Positions 1 through 8,952 are shown, counted from the stretch's first letter. The stretch: 64,000 nt of DNA from Lachnospiraceae bacterium (GCA_014799465.1 JAAVHZ010000058.1:1-64000); one strand, 5' to 3'. The notes: generated by a model from the sequence alone, not told the origin. Made by a program: numbers and translations.

Positions 1-57
1 ATTAGTATAACATCTGATGAAGGAAGAACACCTTCTTCTGTTATCAGTAAGAAATGA
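1..57 (+). CDS. 3' end of a truncated gene, possible polymorphic-toxin C-terminus
   Basis: An open frame enters from the left edge and ends at TGA 55-57, giving 18 residues that finish with GRTPSSVISKK. Only this tail is visible, so the product cannot be identified. The three downstream genes look like immunity genes of a contact-dependent or RHS-type toxin locus, which makes a toxin C-terminus the most likely reading. That is inference from context. No start codon is inside the window. Confidence 0.35.
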   Translation: MSITSDEGRTPSSVISKK

Positions 58-79
58 AATATAGAAACTTGTTAATCAA

Positions 80-96
80 GTAGTCTTATTGACTAC
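80..96 (+). other. Small hairpin before the first immunity gene
   Basis: GTAGTC (80-85) and GACTAC (91-96) can pair around a 5-base loop between the truncated upstream frame and the gene at 124. There is no T-run after it, so it is not a convincing terminator. The ribosome binding site AGGAGGAA follows at 111-118. Confidence 0.3.
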
Positions 97-123
97 ATCA
101 TTATTATACTAGGAGGAAATAAA

Positions 124-561
124 ATGTTATCTAAACCTGATAGTGGATGGTCTACGGTTTCAATTGGTGAATTTGAAGCGGAAGCAGGTTATTTGGTGGA
201 TATTCCGTTTGACTGGTTAAATGCTTGTTTATTAGGATTGAAAAAACAGATACCTATTACACTTTTTATTGATGAAGAGGGCAGCGAAGAATATATTGTT
301 TCATATTATGATGTAACACATATCATTATAGACAGAGGAGAGCAACCTCAGTATATAACTTACAGGTCCATAGATTTTATGGACATTACAAAAGCTGTGA
401 TAGAAGACATAAAATTGTATTTTGAAGACTGGGTTCGCTGGTCTCCTTATGAAGATACAGAAAAAGATTGGAATAAAAGAAGAACAACGTTAAAAGAACT
501 CATTTTGGAGACAGAAAGTGCTCTTGCAAAAGAAGCAGAAAGGTGCAATAAGAGATTATAA
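124..561 (+). CDS. Probable immunity protein, unknown family
   Basis: 145-aa acidic soluble protein with no signal peptide or membrane segment. The start is set by AGGAGGAA at 111-118, five bases upstream. It opens with a compact region containing GWSTVSIGEF and an FDEEGSEEYIV-like beta stretch (about residues 8-65), and ends in a charged helix. Small acidic cytosolic proteins directly after a toxin C-terminus are typical polymorphic-toxin immunity proteins, which would bind and block the cognate toxin in the cytoplasm. No family name is certain. The role is inferred from position just after a truncated frame and from the DUF6194 gene two genes downstream. Confidence 0.5.
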   Translation: MLSKPDSGWSTVSIGEFEAEAGYLVDIPFDWLNACLLGLKKQIPITLFIDEEGSEEYIVSYYDVTHIIIDRGEQPQYITYRSIDFMDITKAVIEDIKLYFEDWVRWSPYEDTEKDWNKRRTTLKELILETESALAKEAERCNKRL

Positions 562-606
562 TGTGATTAGTCATTTTATAGGTTAAATAGGGAGTCATCA
601 GATATA

Positions 607-1077
607 ATGTGGATAGATATTAATGATATTAAGAGATGGAAACCGGTTGTAGAAAAAGTGGTTGGAGGATTAGAATGGATTGGTTTCTCAAAATTCAAAA
701 CTGAAAAACTATTATGTATTTCATCACAAAAAATAACAATAATTGATTGTGATAATGGAAATATAATAGAGACTGATGCAGATTATGATGAAGAAAATTA
801 TATAGCATTTTGTGATGCACTTCCTGACGAGGAAATATGTATTTCAGGGCAGTATGGTGGGAAAATGGAGTATTCTACGTCTTATGGAGATAAGGTTATA
901 ATTGAAACATCACCAGAGTATATTTCTACTGTTATTTTTATGTCTGAATCAGAGAAAGAACATGTTATATTTAATGATTATGGTTTTTATACATGTGGGT
1001 TTAGTTATGACGGAAAGTATTTTGTATTTTCTCAAGATGCAGGAATAACAATATTAAAGCGAGGTTACACATTATGA
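607..1077 (+). CDS. Probable immunity protein, beta-rich
   Basis: 156-aa soluble protein starting MWIDINDIKRW. The central part reads like short beta-propeller or WD-type strands (KLLCISSQKITIIDCDNG, then YISTVIFMSESEKEHVIF, then FSYDGKYFVFSQDAG), with no transmembrane segment. It lies 45 bases after the previous gene and overlaps the next one by four bases (TTATGAAAT at 1072-1080), so the three genes look co-transcribed. I infer an immunity or antidote function from context; I do not recognise a named family. The upstream GGGAGTCATC near 590-599 is a weak ribosome site. Confidence 0.5.
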   Translation: MWIDINDIKRWKPVVEKVVGGLEWIGFSKFKTEKLLCISSQKITIIDCDNGNIIETDADYDEENYIAFCDALPDEEICISGQYGGKMEYSTSYGDKVIIETSPEYISTVIFMSESEKEHVIFNDYGFYTCGFSYDGKYFVFSQDAGITILKRGYTL

Positions 1078-1523
1078 AATCTGATGAAATTTTACAATAT
1101 TGTCTTAAATATTTAGATGGAACAGTTTTGGTAAATAGTTGGGGAGAAAAAGGAATTTTCTATAATCCCAATAATACTTTAAAGCGAGGAGTTTATATTT
1201 TAACTATTAAAGAAAAAGATGGAGAAAATGATAAGAGCTCAAATCTAAACAGGGAAAATATATATCGTGTAAATTTAGGGGTGCAAAAAAAGACATTTAT
1301 CAATATGTTTGGCGAAATTCCCAAACGACCCGGTAAAGGTTGCATTGTTGATATGGAATATGATTTTACAACAACAAACGAGATTATTCCACACCCTGTT
1401 TATGCATGGATGGGGTGGATATGTTGTTTAAATCCCACTGAAAAAACTTTTGATGAATTAAAACCGCTTATTCAGGAAGCATATGAATACGCTCAATTAA
1501 AATATAAAAAAAGAAAGAAGTAA
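1074..1523 (+). CDS. DUF6194 family protein, probable immunity protein
   Basis: 149-aa cytosolic protein that resembles the DUF6194 family. It opens with a helix (MKSDEILQYCLKYLDGT), has the YRVNLGVQKKTFINMFGE block near residues 65-83, a PHPVYAWMGWICCLNP block near residues 107-122, and a C-terminal helix ELKPLIQEAYEYA. DUF6194 members are small intracellular proteins of unknown biochemistry. Its ATG overlaps the end of the upstream gene by four bases, suggesting translational coupling. The immunity role is inferred from the neighbourhood. Confidence 0.65.
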   Translation: MKSDEILQYCLKYLDGTVLVNSWGEKGIFYNPNNTLKRGVYILTIKEKDGENDKSSNLNRENIYRVNLGVQKKTFINMFGEIPKRPGKGCIVDMEYDFTTTNEIIPHPVYAWMGWICCLNPTEKTFDELKPLIQEAYEYAQLKYKKRKK

Positions 1524-1600
1524 CTTCCGGCTTATTGGATAAGATATGTTATAAATATTTGTTAGTGTAAAATTATAGTTGGCAAAATAAAGGAAAGAAG

Positions 1601-1941
1601 CCGAACCCTTTTTCTAATCATACAGATTTTCTTTATGATGTTAGTTGCAACAAAACAGATAAAGGAGACTGTATGATGTGTGGGAAGAAAATGAAGATTT
1701 ATATCCTTCTATGGGAAAAAACTATTCTAAAATTAAAAGAGAGATTAAAGTAACAGATAAAAATATCCGTTTTGGAATATGCCAAGGCAGATATTTTTTA
1801 TTTTCTTTTAAAAGTTGTGTTTTGTTGAAAATAAACCCGGATTATTCAAAAAAGGCGATTTCTTATAATATTATACAAAAAGCAACATTGAAATTTGTAA
1901 TGGGTTATACGATTAACCTGTTGATTAATATAAATTTTTGA
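1601..1941 (+). pseudogene. Decayed or frameshifted small gene
   Basis: No single good gene covers 1524-1991. From about 1601 one frame reads KPNPFSNHTDFLYDVSCN and on to MMCGKKM (ATG at 1673, preceded by AAAGGAGA), then stops near 1753. Another frame, opening at GTG 1678, continues WEENEDLYPSMGKNYSKI for 87 codons to 1941. The two halves look like one coding unit joined by a frameshift near 1675-1690. Whether it was a toxin fragment or another immunity gene cannot be told. A short real gene starting at GTG 1678 is the alternative. Confidence 0.3.
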
Positions 1942-1991
1942 ATTAATATATATTCTGTAATTAAAGTAACTATAAAAAATGGAGGATAAAA

Positions 1992-3155
1992 ATGGAACAA
2001 GATAAACTTTTAAAATCTAAAAAGAAGTTAATAATATTATTATTAATTTATTTAGGCATTGCATCTGCATTAATAGGATTTCCTATATGTAAGATATTGT
2101 CTGACAAAAATAAAGATAAAGAAGCTGTAGATTTATCTGAACTTGTTTTAAATGAAAATGTAAAAGAAGGACAATATGTTAAATTGGAGATTGATACCTT
2201 ACCAAGAGTAATGATGACAACTTCTAATGAACTTTATTATGTAACAGATGTAAACAGTGATATATACATTGTAAGATTATCAAAAAGAACATTTAATAAT
2301 ATAGTAAATACACTTAATAAAGAGACCGGAAAACTAAATTCTTCTTACCAAATAAAAGGTATTACTAATAATATAACTGAACAGGTAAAAAATGTGGCTT
2401 TATCACACAGCTATCTGATATTTAAAAATAATGAATTAAACTCTGATAATTTTTCAGAATATCTGGGAACATTTTATATAAAAGAAAATTTTGCAAGTGA
2501 CAGAACCATTGACGTATATAAAATTTTAGTGTTTATAGGTGTGTTTTTCCTTGTGTTAGCTTTAGGATATGTATTACCTTCGATAATAAAAGTAAGTAAA
2601 GGAAAATTCGGAATTTATGATGAGGAAAATATGATGAAGGCTTTGAAAAAATATGTTCCTGCCGGAGAAACACTGACAGCCGGTGTGTACACTGTTGGAA
2701 TTGAAACACAAATTAAGCAGGTTTTCGGGAAGTGCAGTCTTGTTGGGGATAAGCTTATACCAGATGAAAATGGTACTACGATTCAGGTGAATAAAAAGAA
2801 GTTTGCAAAACATGAAGTATATGTTGGCATCACTCAAAGTTATTTAATACTTTCCGAATGTGAGAACTATAGGCATTATTATGAATTTGATGATATTCCG
2901 GACACGGTAGAAACTACTGTCAAAGAAATTGACACCGATATTCCTATAGCGGATATAGGTACATGCTTCCCACTTGCAGAGGTTCAGAACTGTGATATTA
3001 AAAATGCAGGAGGCGGGGCAGTTAAATGTACGGTTACAATGGAAAACGGCAGTGTTTTAAAGCTCAAGATTCCGAAGGAGGGTGGGCTTGGAATGCCGCA
3101 CCATACGGAATACCGTGAAGCTGTTATCTCAAGATTGACTTCAGGGAATAAATAA
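1992..3155 (+). CDS. Two-TM membrane protein, DUF6709-like
   Basis: 387 aa. Segment one (residues about 12-34, LIILLLIYLGIASALIGF) and segment two (about 174-198, ILVFIGVFFLVLALGYV) flank an extracytoplasmic domain of some 140 residues. The C-terminal 190 residues should be cytoplasmic and contain GTCFPLAEVQNCDIKNAG and a beta-rich end. The start is fixed by TGGAGGAT at 1980-1987. The outer domain (EGQYVKLEID, then YIVRLSKRTFNNIVNTL) resembles the reverse-strand protein at 8988-9620, so the two look like relatives. The DUF6709 assignment is from memory of similar Lachnospiraceae proteins and is tentative; function unknown. Confidence 0.7.
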   Translation: MEQDKLLKSKKKLIILLLIYLGIASALIGFPICKILSDKNKDKEAVDLSELVLNENVKEGQYVKLEIDTLPRVMMTTSNELYYVTDVNSDIYIVRLSKRTFNNIVNTLNKETGKLNSSYQIKGITNNITEQVKNVALSHSYLIFKNNELNSDNFSEYLGTFYIKENFASDRTIDVYKILVFIGVFFLVLALGYVLPSIIKVSKGKFGIYDEENMMKALKKYVPAGETLTAGVYTVGIETQIKQVFGKCSLVGDKLIPDENGTTIQVNKKKFAKHEVYVGITQSYLILSECENYRHYYEFDDIPDTVETTVKEIDTDIPIADIGTCFPLAEVQNCDIKNAGGGAVKCTVTMENGSVLKLKIPKEGGLGMPHHTEYREAVISRLTSGNK

Positions 3156-3175
3156 TAAGTAATTATTTTCTGTGA

Positions 3176-3204
3176 TTGACGTAAAAAATAAATAATGCTA
3201 TATT
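3176..3204 (+). promoter_or_regulatory. Promoter of gpmI
   Basis: TTGACG (3176-3181), 17-base spacer, TATATT (3199-3204) with an extended -10 TGC just before it. It lies about 65 bases upstream of the gpmI start. Confidence 0.75.
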
Positions 3205-3268
3205 AATAACTGTAAAATTTTGGCAGCATTCTTTGCATACCGGAATAATAAAAGAAGGAGATACAAAA

Positions 3269-4807
3269 ATGAGTAAAAAACCTGCAGTATTAATGATACT
3301 TGATGGATATGGATTAAATGATAAAGCAGATGGAAATGCTGTATCTGAAGCCAATACTCCTGTTATGGATAAGTTAATGGCTGAGTATCCTTTTGTAAAA
3401 GGAAATGCAAGTGGTATGGCAGTAGGACTTCCGGAAGGTCAGATGGGCAATTCTGAGGTAGGACATCTTAATATGGGTGCCGGAAGAATTGTATATCAGG
3501 AACTTACAAGAATTACAAAAGAGATTGAAGATGGAGACTTTTTCAAAAACGAAGAACTCTTAGCAGCTATTAATAACTGTAAAAATAATGGTTCATCACT
3601 TCATCTGTTTGGTCTTTTGTCAGATGGAGGAGTACACAGCCACAATACACATTTATATGGACTTCTTGAAATGGCAAAAAGAGAAGGTCTTGAAAAAGTA
3701 TATGTTCATGCATTCCTTGACGGACGTGATACGGCACCTACTTCCGGAAAAGAGTTTATGGCAGAACTCTGCGAAAAAATGAAAGAGATTGGTGTTGGTC
3801 AGGTTGCAACTATTAATGGACGTTATTATGCAATGGACAGAGATAACAGATGGGACAGAGTACAGTCAGCATACAATGCCATTACTAAGAGCGAGGGAGT
3901 AAAGGCAGAAGACGCTGTAAAGGCTATAGCAGATTCCTATGCAGAAGATATTACAGATGAGTTCGTAAAACCTACAGTCATAGTTAAGGACGGAACACCT
4001 GTTGCCGCTGTAAAAGATGGTGATTCAGTGGTATTCTTTAACTTCAGACCTGACCGTGCACGTGAGATGACAAGGGCATTCTGTGCAGATGATTTTGATG
4101 GATTTGACAGACCTGAAAGAATTAAAACAACATTTGTATGCTTTACAGAATATGATGTGACAATACCAAATAAGCTTATTGCATTTAAAAAGGTTTCAAT
4201 TACAAATACATTCGGAGAATTTCTTGCAGCAAACGGAAAAACACAGGCAAGAATTGCAGAAACTGAAAAATATGCACATGTTACATTTTTCTTTAATGGC
4301 GGCGTAGAGGAGCCAAACGAGGGTGAAGACAGAATTCTTGTAAATTCACCTAAAGTTGCAACATATGATTTGCAGCCTGAAATGAGTGCTAACGAAGTGT
4401 GTGATAAACTTGTGGATGCAATCAAATCTGACAAATATGATGTTATTATTATTAATTTTGCTAATCCTGATATGGTAGGACATACAGGTATACAGGATGC
4501 AGCAGTCAAAGCTATTGAGACTGTTGACAACTGCGTAGGAAGGGCAGTTGAAGCTATTAAAGAAGTAAACGGAGTTATGTTTATATGTGCTGACCACGGA
4601 AATGCTGAACAGCTTGTAGATTATACAACAGGTGAAAGTTTTACTGCACATACAACTAACCCTGTTCCGTTTATTCTGGTTAATGCTGATTCTTCATATA
4701 AACTTCGTGAAGGCGGATGCCTTGCAGATATAGCACCGACAATTATTGAACTTATGGGAATGGAGCAGCCTGCTGAAATGACAGGAAAGTCACTTCTTAT
4801 AAAATAA
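3269..4807 (+). CDS. gpmI: 2,3-bisphosphoglycerate-independent phosphoglycerate mutase
   Basis: Interconverts 3- and 2-phosphoglycerate in lower glycolysis, using two Mn(II) ions. The protein is 512 aa, the usual family size. Asp12 (MILDGYG) and the phosphorylated serine Ser62 (MGNSEVGHLN) fall at the canonical positions. Other visible hallmarks are FLDGRDTAP, NGRYYAMDRDNRWDR, FFNFRPDRARE and the C-terminal CADHGNAEQ metal site. I chose ATG 3269 because AAGAAGGAG (3252-3260) lies eight bases upstream; an in-frame ATG at 3233 has no such site and would add 12 unlikely residues. The next gene is enolase, the following step of the pathway. Confidence 0.97.
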   Translation: MSKKPAVLMILDGYGLNDKADGNAVSEANTPVMDKLMAEYPFVKGNASGMAVGLPEGQMGNSEVGHLNMGAGRIVYQELTRITKEIEDGDFFKNEELLAAINNCKNNGSSLHLFGLLSDGGVHSHNTHLYGLLEMAKREGLEKVYVHAFLDGRDTAPTSGKEFMAELCEKMKEIGVGQVATINGRYYAMDRDNRWDRVQSAYNAITKSEGVKAEDAVKAIADSYAEDITDEFVKPTVIVKDGTPVAAVKDGDSVVFFNFRPDRAREMTRAFCADDFDGFDRPERIKTTFVCFTEYDVTIPNKLIAFKKVSITNTFGEFLAANGKTQARIAETEKYAHVTFFFNGGVEEPNEGEDRILVNSPKVATYDLQPEMSANEVCDKLVDAIKSDKYDVIIINFANPDMVGHTGIQDAAVKAIETVDNCVGRAVEAIKEVNGVMFICADHGNAEQLVDYTTGESFTAHTTNPVPFILVNADSSYKLREGGCLADIAPTIIELMGMEQPAEMTGKSLLIK

Positions 4808-4882
4808 TTAAATTAGCATAATTTAGCTTAAATCAGGTCATACTTATTTTGTAGATTTTATAAAATAAGGAGGCCTGTTTTT

Positions 4883-6172
4883 ATGTATAAATATTGCGAA
4901 ATTATTGATGTACATGGAAGAGAAGTATTAGATTCAAGAGGAAACCCAACAGTGGAAGCTGAAGTAAGCTTAGATGACGGAATAACAGGTACTGCGTGTG
5001 TACCTTCAGGAGCTTCTACAGGAAAATTCGAGGCGGTGGAACTTAGAGATGGTAAAAGCCGTTATAACGGAAAAGGTGTTGAAAAAGCAGTATCAAATGT
5101 TAATATGGAGCTGGCAGAATCCATAATACATGAGAATGCCCTTAATCAGCTTGAAATAGATAAAATGCTGATAGAAGCAGATGATACAGCCAATAAAGAG
5201 CATCTTGGTGCAAATGCTATTCTTGGTATATCAATGGCGGTAGCTCATGCAGCTTCCGGTGCCATGAATATTCCATTATACAGATATCTTGGAGGAATCA
5301 GTGCCAGAAGGCTTCCGATACCGATGATGAATATTATTAACGGAGGTGCCCACTCCGATAATTCTATAGATTGTCAGGAATTTATGATACTTCCGGTAGG
5401 AGCATGCTGTTTTAAGGAAGGTTTGAGATGGTGTGCAGAAGTATATCATGCCCTTAGAGGATTGTTAAAGGAAGACGGATTATCAGTTGCGGTAGGGGAC
5501 GAAGGAGGATTTGCACCTGATTTGTCAGGAGAAGATGAGGCACTTGACTATATAGTAAAAGCTATAAATAAAGCAGGATATAAACCGGAAACAGATTTTA
5601 TGATATCCCTTGATGTGGCAGCTTCTGAATGGAAGACAGATACAGAAGGTAAGTACAGGCTTCCTAAGAAAAAAGTTGAATATTCATCAGATGAACTTAT
5701 AGATATGTGGTCAAATATGTGTGACAAATATCCGATATTTTCTATAGAAGACCCACTTGATGAAGAAGACTGGGAAGGTTGGAAAAAAATAACAGAAAAA
5801 CTGGGACATAAGATACGCCTTGTAGGTGATGATTTATTTGTAACAAATACTAAAAGGCTGAAAAAGGGAATAAAAGAGAAATGCGGAAATGCCATTTTAA
5901 TAAAGCCAAATCAAATAGGAACCATATCAGAGACTTTTCAGGCAGTGCAGATGGCACAAAAGCATGGATTTATAGCTATCATGTCACATCGTTCCGGTGA
6001 AACGGAAGATACCACAATAGCAGATTTGGCTGTTGCCTTAAATACCGGATATATAAAGACAGGTGCACCATGCAGGGGTGAGAGAACTGCAAAATATAAT
6101 CGTTTATTAAAGATAGAAGAAGAACTTGGTGAGGTTGCGAAGTACGGCAGATGTGCAAAATGTAAAAATTAA
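4883..6172 (+). CDS. eno: Enolase (phosphopyruvate hydratase)
   Basis: Converts 2-phosphoglycerate to phosphoenolpyruvate in the cytoplasm, Mg-dependent. 429 aa, normal length. Visible signatures: [11 protein letters not shown] near the N-terminus, [12 protein letters not shown] with the catalytic Glu, the [20 protein letters not shown] and VGDDLFVTN metal ligands, the [10 protein letters not shown] catalytic lysine and [16 protein letters not shown] near the C-terminus. The ribosome site AAGGAGG is at 4867-4873. It follows gpmI by 75 bases with no clear terminator between, so the two are probably co-transcribed, and it is followed by a long hairpin. The C-terminus ends in a small Cys pair (CAKCKN), as in some clostridial enolases. 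Confidence 0.97.
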   Translation: MYKYCEIIDVHGREVLDSRGNPTVEAEVSLDDGITGTACVPSGASTGKFEAVELRDGKSRYNGKGVEKAVSNVNMELAESIIHENALNQLEIDKMLIEADDTANKEHLGANAILGISMAVAHAASGAMNIPLYRYLGGISARRLPIPMMNIINGGAHSDNSIDCQEFMILPVGACCFKEGLRWCAEVYHALRGLLKEDGLSVAVGDEGGFAPDLSGEDEALDYIVKAINKAGYKPETDFMISLDVAASEWKTDTEGKYRLPKKKVEYSSDELIDMWSNMCDKYPIFSIEDPLDEEDWEGWKKITEKLGHKIRLVGDDLFVTNTKRLKKGIKEKCGNAILIKPNQIGTISETFQAVQMAQKHGFIAIMSHRSGETEDTTIADLAVALNTGYIKTGAPCRGERTAKYNRLLKIEEELGEVAKYGRCAKCKN

Positions 6173-6233
6173 TAGTCAGGCTTAATATTCGCTTAGAAGC
6201 ATAAGACTAAAAGCGAAGGGTAAGAAATATAGA

Positions 6234-6290
6234 AAAGATAATTCTATTCTTTGACATCTGCTGCAGAATAGAATTATCTTTATATTTTTA
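6234..6290 (+). terminator. Hairpin terminator after eno
   Basis: A perfect 17-bp stem (6234-6250 with 6265-6281) around a 14-base loop is followed by the T-rich tail TATTTTTA. The stem is AT-rich but long. It separates eno from the aldolase gene, which has its own promoter just downstream. Confidence 0.7.
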
Positions 6291-6301
6291 GGATAAACAA
6301 C

Positions 6302-6330
6302 TTGCGTTTAAAAATAAAGTATGCTATACT
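6302..6330 (+). promoter_or_regulatory. Promoter of the aldolase/methyltransferase pair
   Basis: TTGCGT (6302-6307), 17-base spacer, TATACT (6325-6330) preceded by TGC. It lies directly after the eno terminator and about 75 bases upstream of the gene at 6404. Confidence 0.7.
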
Positions 6331-6403
6331 TTAACACGTTAAAGGAACAAAGAAAAATAAAGACTGTCAGACATATATAAAGACTGACAGAACGGAGGAA
6401 GAA

Positions 6404-7375
6404 ATGGAACAAAAAGGCGATTTATTAACAGTAAGGGAAGATGTAAGAGTATTGGATGCTACCATCAGAGATGGCGGACTTGTAAATGATTTTTATTTTT
6501 CAGATGAATTTATAAAGGCACTTTACGAAATGAACGTAAAGGCAGGCATAGATTATATGGAATTTGGATATAAAGCTTCAAAAGAGCAGTTTGACGTAAA
6601 TAAGTTTGGAAAATGGAAGTTTTGTAATGATGATGATATAAGAGAGGTTGTAGGTGAGAATAACACTAAATTAAAGCTTTCCATAATGGCAGATGTGGGA
6701 AGGTGTGATTATAAAGAAGATATTCATGAGAGATCAGACAGCCCGCTTGATATGATAAGGGTTGCAACATATATAAATACTATGCCACAGGCGATAGCAA
6801 TGATAGAAGATGCCAATAAAAAGGGATATGAGACTACATGTAACATAATGGCTATCTCTAATGCACAGGAGGCAGATGTGAAATATGCCCTTGAAATGCT
6901 GGGAAAATCTCCTGTAGATGCTATATACATAGTAGACAGCTATGGTTCTCTGTACCCGGAGCAGATAAGAAGGATAAGTGATATGTATCTGAGTACAACT
7001 GAGAAATATGGTAAAAAGATAGGAATGCATGCACATAATAATCAGCAGTGTGCATTTGCCAATACAATAGAATCACTTGCAGTTGGAGTAAGTTATCTTG
7101 ATGCAACCGTATGTGGAATGGGACGTGGAGCAGGAAATTGTGCTTTAGAGGCACTTGTCGGATTTTTAAAAAATCCTGAGTACAGGCTTGATCCGATTTT
7201 GAAATTTATGGAGAAGTATATGGTTGAAATGAAACAGAAGTCAGTATGGGGCTATGATATACCATACCTTTTGACAGGGCTTACAGACCAGCATCCACGT
7301 ACAGCTATTGCTGCAGTAAAAGATGAAGATACTAAATATCTTGATTTTTATAATATGCTGTTAGACAGAGATTAA
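6404..7375 (+). CDS. HMGL-like aldolase family protein
   Basis: 323-aa TIM-barrel protein of the HMG-CoA lyase / 4-hydroxy-2-oxovalerate aldolase / homocitrate synthase superfamily. The strand-1 metal-binding motif VLDATIRDGG is at about residues 17-26, the strand-7 metal histidines are in GMHAHNNQQCA, and the glycine-rich turn is TVCGMGRGAGN. These motifs support divalent-metal-dependent C-C bond lyase or synthase chemistry on an acyl or 2-oxoacid substrate. The C-terminus lacks the DmpG communication domain and the LeuA-type regulatory domain, so it is not an obvious leucine-pathway or catabolic enzyme. The actual substrate is unknown. RBS GGAGGAAG at 6394-6401. Confidence 0.85.
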   Translation: MEQKGDLLTVREDVRVLDATIRDGGLVNDFYFSDEFIKALYEMNVKAGIDYMEFGYKASKEQFDVNKFGKWKFCNDDDIREVVGENNTKLKLSIMADVGRCDYKEDIHERSDSPLDMIRVATYINTMPQAIAMIEDANKKGYETTCNIMAISNAQEADVKYALEMLGKSPVDAIYIVDSYGSLYPEQIRRISDMYLSTTEKYGKKIGMHAHNNQQCAFANTIESLAVGVSYLDATVCGMGRGAGNCALEALVGFLKNPEYRLDPILKFMEKYMVEMKQKSVWGYDIPYLLTGLTDQHPRTAIAAVKDEDTKYLDFYNMLLDRD

Positions 7376-7394
7376 TAATATATGGAGGCATATT

Positions 7395-8564
7395 TTGGAT
7401 AAGCTTAAAGAACTGATATATAACATTATGAATACAGAATTTGTAAATGCAGTTATAAGCAATAAGCGGAACAAATCCTCTATAACAGATAAAGTAAAGC
7501 TTAGACATATTATAATGAAAGAAACAGATTTAGTACAAATAACAGAATATGTTAATACTAAAGTGATTCACAAAAATATGGATTTTGATGAGGCTGCTGC
7601 ATACATATTGGATTCCATGGATAATCAGTTCAAACAGTGTCAGATTAATACAGAGAAAATGGCTTATAGCATACTTGTAAATAAAAAAGGTCATGCAGCA
7701 ATTAAGTCCAGACCATACGAAAACAGTCCGTGTACCAAGAATTATGTTCATAATAAATCTAAGAATTATCTTCTGCCTGAGGGTGAACCGGTAGATTTTC
7801 TGGTAGAACTTGGTGTAATGAACAAAGATGGTTATGTTCTTAAAGCAAAGTATGACAAATTCCGCCAGATAAACCGTTTTCTGCAATTTATAGATGATAT
7901 AGTTACAAAACTTCCTTCAAAACGGGAAGTGAAAATTATTGATTTTGGATGTGGAAAGTCATATCTTACATTTGCAATATATTACTTTTTAAAATTTAAA
8001 AAGGGAATGGATGTAAATATAACCGGACTTGACTTGAAACAAGATGTAATAGAAACCTGTAATGCACTTGCAAGAAAATTAAATTATGATAAGCTGGAAT
8101 TTTTAAATGGTGATATAGCTGATTATGCGGCGGAAGATAATGTAGATATGGTGGTTACACTTCATGCCTGTGATACTGCTACAGATTATGCCATTGCAAA
8201 AGCAGTGTCATGGAATGCCAGAGTAATTATGTCAGTACCATGCTGTCAGCATGAGATTAATAAACAGATTCAAAGCGATTTGCTAAACCCTGTCCTGAAA
8301 TATGGTATTTTAAAGGAGAGGATGTCTGCTCTTATTACGGATGGTGTACGTGCTGAACTGCTTAGGGAAAATGGGTATGATGCACAGATAATTGAATTTA
8401 TTGATATGGAACATACACCAAAGAATCTGTTGATACGTGCAGTCAGAAAAAATATCTCAATAAAAGTAAAAGAAGATACAGAGCAAAATAGTAAATACAT
8501 GCTGGAGAAACTGCTTAATGAGCTTAATTTAAATCCTACATTAAAAAAATTGCTTGCTAAATAG
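7395..8564 (+). CDS. SAM-dependent methyltransferase, Methyltransf_32 type
   Basis: 389 aa. The N-terminal half (about 1-170) is unassigned and probably binds substrate. Residues about 178-330 form a Rossmann methyltransferase with the SAM motif IIDFGCGKSYLTFAIY, a second acidic strand (ITGLDLKQDV) and VVTLHACDTATDYAI. The block VPCCQHEIN is characteristic of the METTL25/RRNAD1-like Methyltransf_32 group. Those relatives are linked to RNA or protein methylation, but the substrate here is unknown. The start is TTG 7395, chosen because GGAGG (7384-7388) is correctly spaced and no ATG suits. It lies 19 bases after the aldolase gene, in the same operon. Confidence 0.85.
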   Translation: MDKLKELIYNIMNTEFVNAVISNKRNKSSITDKVKLRHIIMKETDLVQITEYVNTKVIHKNMDFDEAAAYILDSMDNQFKQCQINTEKMAYSILVNKKGHAAIKSRPYENSPCTKNYVHNKSKNYLLPEGEPVDFLVELGVMNKDGYVLKAKYDKFRQINRFLQFIDDIVTKLPSKREVKIIDFGCGKSYLTFAIYYFLKFKKGMDVNITGLDLKQDVIETCNALARKLNYDKLEFLNGDIADYAAEDNVDMVVTLHACDTATDYAIAKAVSWNARVIMSVPCCQHEINKQIQSDLLNPVLKYGILKERMSALITDGVRAELLRENGYDAQIIEFIDMEHTPKNLLIRAVRKNISIKVKEDTEQNSKYMLEKLLNELNLNPTLKKLLAK

Positions 8565-8590
8565 GTTCATATGTGATAAAATTTAACCTG

Positions 8591-8620
8591 TTGATTTCTA
8601 AAAATGGATATTGATACATT
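8591..8620 (+). promoter_or_regulatory. Promoter of secG
   Basis: TTGATT (8591-8596), 18-base spacer, TACATT (8615-8620), with TGA before the -10. It lies about 20 bases upstream of the secG ribosome site AGGAGGTG. Confidence 0.5.
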
Positions 8621-8641
8621 AATCTTATAGGAGGTGTAATT

Positions 8642-8878
8642 GTGGTTAAAACAATTTTGACAATAGTTTTTGTTATTATAGGCTTAATACTTACTGTTAT
8701 AGTATTGATGCAGGAGAGCAAGTCTGCAGGACTTACAGGAACTATCGGCGGAATGGCTGATACATACTGGGGTAAGAATAAAGGACGTTCGATGGAAGGT
8801 GCTCTTGAAAAAGGTACAAAGATTCTTGCTATACTGTTTCTTGTGTTAGCTGTAGTTCTAAATTGCAAATTCTTATAA
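8642..8878 (+). CDS. secG: Preprotein translocase subunit SecG
   Basis: 78-aa membrane protein of the SecYEG translocon, which stimulates protein export. It has two hydrophobic helices (about residues 2-21 and 56-76) joined by the conserved loop LMQESKSAGLTGTIGG, the family signature. The start codon is GTG, fixed by AGGAGGTG at 8630-8637. In Firmicutes secG usually heads the secG-rnr-smpB-ssrA set. Here that set is interrupted by a terminator and a reverse-strand gene. Confidence 0.95.
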   Translation: MVKTILTIVFVIIGLILTVIVLMQESKSAGLTGTIGGMADTYWGKNKGRSMEGALEKGTKILAILFLVLAVVLNCKFL

Positions 8879-8891
8879 GATTTTATTTACA

Positions 8892-8938
8892 TGGCAATTC
8901 ACCAAACAGATGTGTCAGTATGGTTTGGCGGATTGCCA
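8892..8938 (+). other. Imperfect hairpin in the secG 3' region
   Basis: TGGCAAT and ATTGCCA (8892-8898 with 8932-8938), with inner CCAAAC/GTTTGG (8902-8907 with 8923-8928), can form an interrupted stem between the secG stop and its terminator. No T-run follows. It may protect the mRNA 3' end; its role is unknown. Confidence 0.4.
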
Positions 8939-8952
8939 TAAAGTTTATTTTG

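Noticed and set aside
3937-4530. Long reverse-strand frame inside gpmI
   Set aside because: Mirror of the gpmI coding pattern; serine-rich low-complexity translation with no start signal.
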